From positions 1 to 6,943 of the forward strand of contig CALISV010000109.1 of the NCBI GenBank assembly GCA_938041615.1: DNA of 6,943 nucleotides. The letters run 5' to 3'. Below, piece after piece: positions 6,134 through 6,943 of this stretch; the stretch's first letter is position 1; each line of letters begins with the position of its first letter. Both the position numbers and the translations under genes were made by a program. The notes beneath the pieces were generated by a model. That model ran no database searches and was not told the origin of the DNA. It saw only the letters and a list, made by a program, of their open reading frames with translations. Source of the stretch: an uncultured Campylobacter sp. Lineage in GTDB: Bacteria > Campylobacterota > Campylobacteria > Campylobacterales > Campylobacteraceae.

Positions 6134-6943
6134 ATGAACGGAGCTATAAATTTCACTGCGACCTTCTCGCACGGCGTTGAGTGGGGCTGGCCGATTGCGG
6201 TTTATCTTTTGCTAGCGGGCATGAGCGGCGGCGCTTTGATCGTCGCGATCCTCGTCAAATTTTATAAAAAACAGACCGAAAGCACGCCGCTGTTTAAGGC
6301 TGCGTCGCTGCTATCTTTCGTCACGATTTTACTCGGTATGGTCTGCCTAGTAGCCGACCTTGAGAGGCCGCTACTTTTCTGGAAAATTTTGATTAATTAC
6401 AACTTCACCTCGGTTATGTCCGTGGGCGTTGCGGCGCTTTGCGTCTATATCCCGCTTAGCTTCGTAGCCTGCCTTTATGCGTTTGAAGATTGCCTAAGAG
6501 AGTTTTTGACGCGCAATCTTAGCTTTTTAAAAGGTCTTTTCGAGCTTGTGATGAAAATCGTAAACGCGCTTCGCCCGCTACTTCTTGCGCTTACGCTTGT
6601 TTTTGCGGTCGCGATCTGCGCCTATACGGGATTTTTGATCTCGGTTTTAGTTAGATTTCCTATCCTTAATACCGCCGTTTTACCTGCGCTTTTCGTGGCG
6701 TCTGGCTTATCGGCAGGCATCGCAGGCTCAAGCCTGATAGCCGCGCTTTTCTTTAAAGCAGACCCGCACGGCGGCGATCTAAAAACCTTGCACGCCGCCG
6801 AGTGGCCGGTTTTAGCGATGGAAATTTTACTAATCGGCATGATTTTCGTTTCGCTAATCACCGGAAGCGACGTGCAAAAAGCCGCGAGTGTCGCATTTAG
6901 CGAGGGCGTTTACGCTCAGCTATTTTGGCTCGGCGTCGTGGGC
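6134..6943 (+). CDS. mccD: NrfD-family membrane quinol dehydrogenase subunit MccD, 3' end beyond the window
   Basis: An open frame of 270 codons with no stop before the window edge. The ATG lies 1 base after the mccC stop, with GGGGG (6123-6127) as ribosome binding site inside mccC. The protein is highly hydrophobic, with membrane segments at about 18-42, 56-75, 93-117, 144-173, 179-207 and 223-244, and a seventh starting near 259. The motifs DLERPLLFW (75-83) and AYTGFLIS (163-170) are typical of NrfD/PsrC proteins, and E230 in the AMEILL helix is a candidate quinone-site acid. It should oxidise menaquinol in the membrane and pass electrons to MccC, in place of a NapC/NrfH-type cytochrome. 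Family length is usually above 300 residues, so the last helices are missing here only because of the cut. Naming rests on the mcc context. Confidence 0.9.
   Translation, partial: MNGAINFTATFSHGVEWGWPIAVYLLLAGMSGGALIVAILVKFYKKQTESTPLFKAASLLSFVTILLGMVCLVADLERPLLFWKILINYNFTSVMSVGVAALCVYIPLSFVACLYAFEDCLREFLTRNLSFLKGLFELVMKIVNALRPLLLALTLVFAVAICAYTGFLISVLVRFPILNTAVLPALFVASGLSAGIAGSSLIAALFFKADPHGGDLKTLHAAEWPVLAMEILLIGMIFVSLITGSDVQKAASVAFSEGVYAQLFWLGVVG

Overview
The window reads as a stretch of an Epsilonproteobacterial (Campylobacterota) chromosome, most likely a Campylobacter of the C. rectus/showae/curvus/concisus type. The grounds are the many AAATTT-type words in coding DNA, moderately GC-rich codons set against AT-rich gaps, short gaps with AAGGAGG-like ribosome binding sites, a Campylobacter-style -10 box before the tRNA, and the gene content. 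The genus is an inference; no species marker was checked.

Layout, all on the + strand: a tRNA-Ala(GGC) gene (48-123); an AT-rich gap (124-263) with a weak possible promoter; a two-component system, response regulator (264-959) and sensor kinase (943-2382, GTG start, 17-base overlap); a 97-base gap with a tandem direct repeat and a strong ribosome binding site; an octaheme cytochrome c (2480-4546); a 53-base gap with a perfect GC-rich stem-loop; an FKBP-type prolyl isomerase (4600-5412); a Tat-exported protein with four [4Fe-4S] motifs (5449-6132); and an NrfD-type membrane quinol dehydrogenase that runs off the right edge (6134 onward).

I read this as the mcc respiratory sulfite reduction locus (mccR-mccS-mccA-mccB-mccC-mccD), described in Wolinella succinogenes. 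The deciding evidence is in the cytochrome: seven CXXCH motifs plus an eighth, CX15CH, motif at Cys560-Cys576-His577, and two extra cysteines (C397, C493) with the same 96-residue spacing as the reported copper ligands of W. succinogenes MccA. The expected electron path is menaquinol to MccD (membrane), MccC (periplasmic Fe-S protein), then MccA, which reduces sulfite to sulfide in the periplasm. MccB probably helps fold MccA. The kinase has a periplasmic sensor region with its own CXXCH motif, so it is probably a c-heme sensor controlling the operon through the OmpR-type regulator.

The system as a whole is known. The less explored points are the tandem repeat upstream of mccA, the mccA-mccB stem-loop, an Asp-to-Asn change in the kinase ATP-binding G1 box, the His-containing tail of MccB, and the heme motif in the kinase sensor. 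I see no mobile element, CRISPR array or clear pseudogene.
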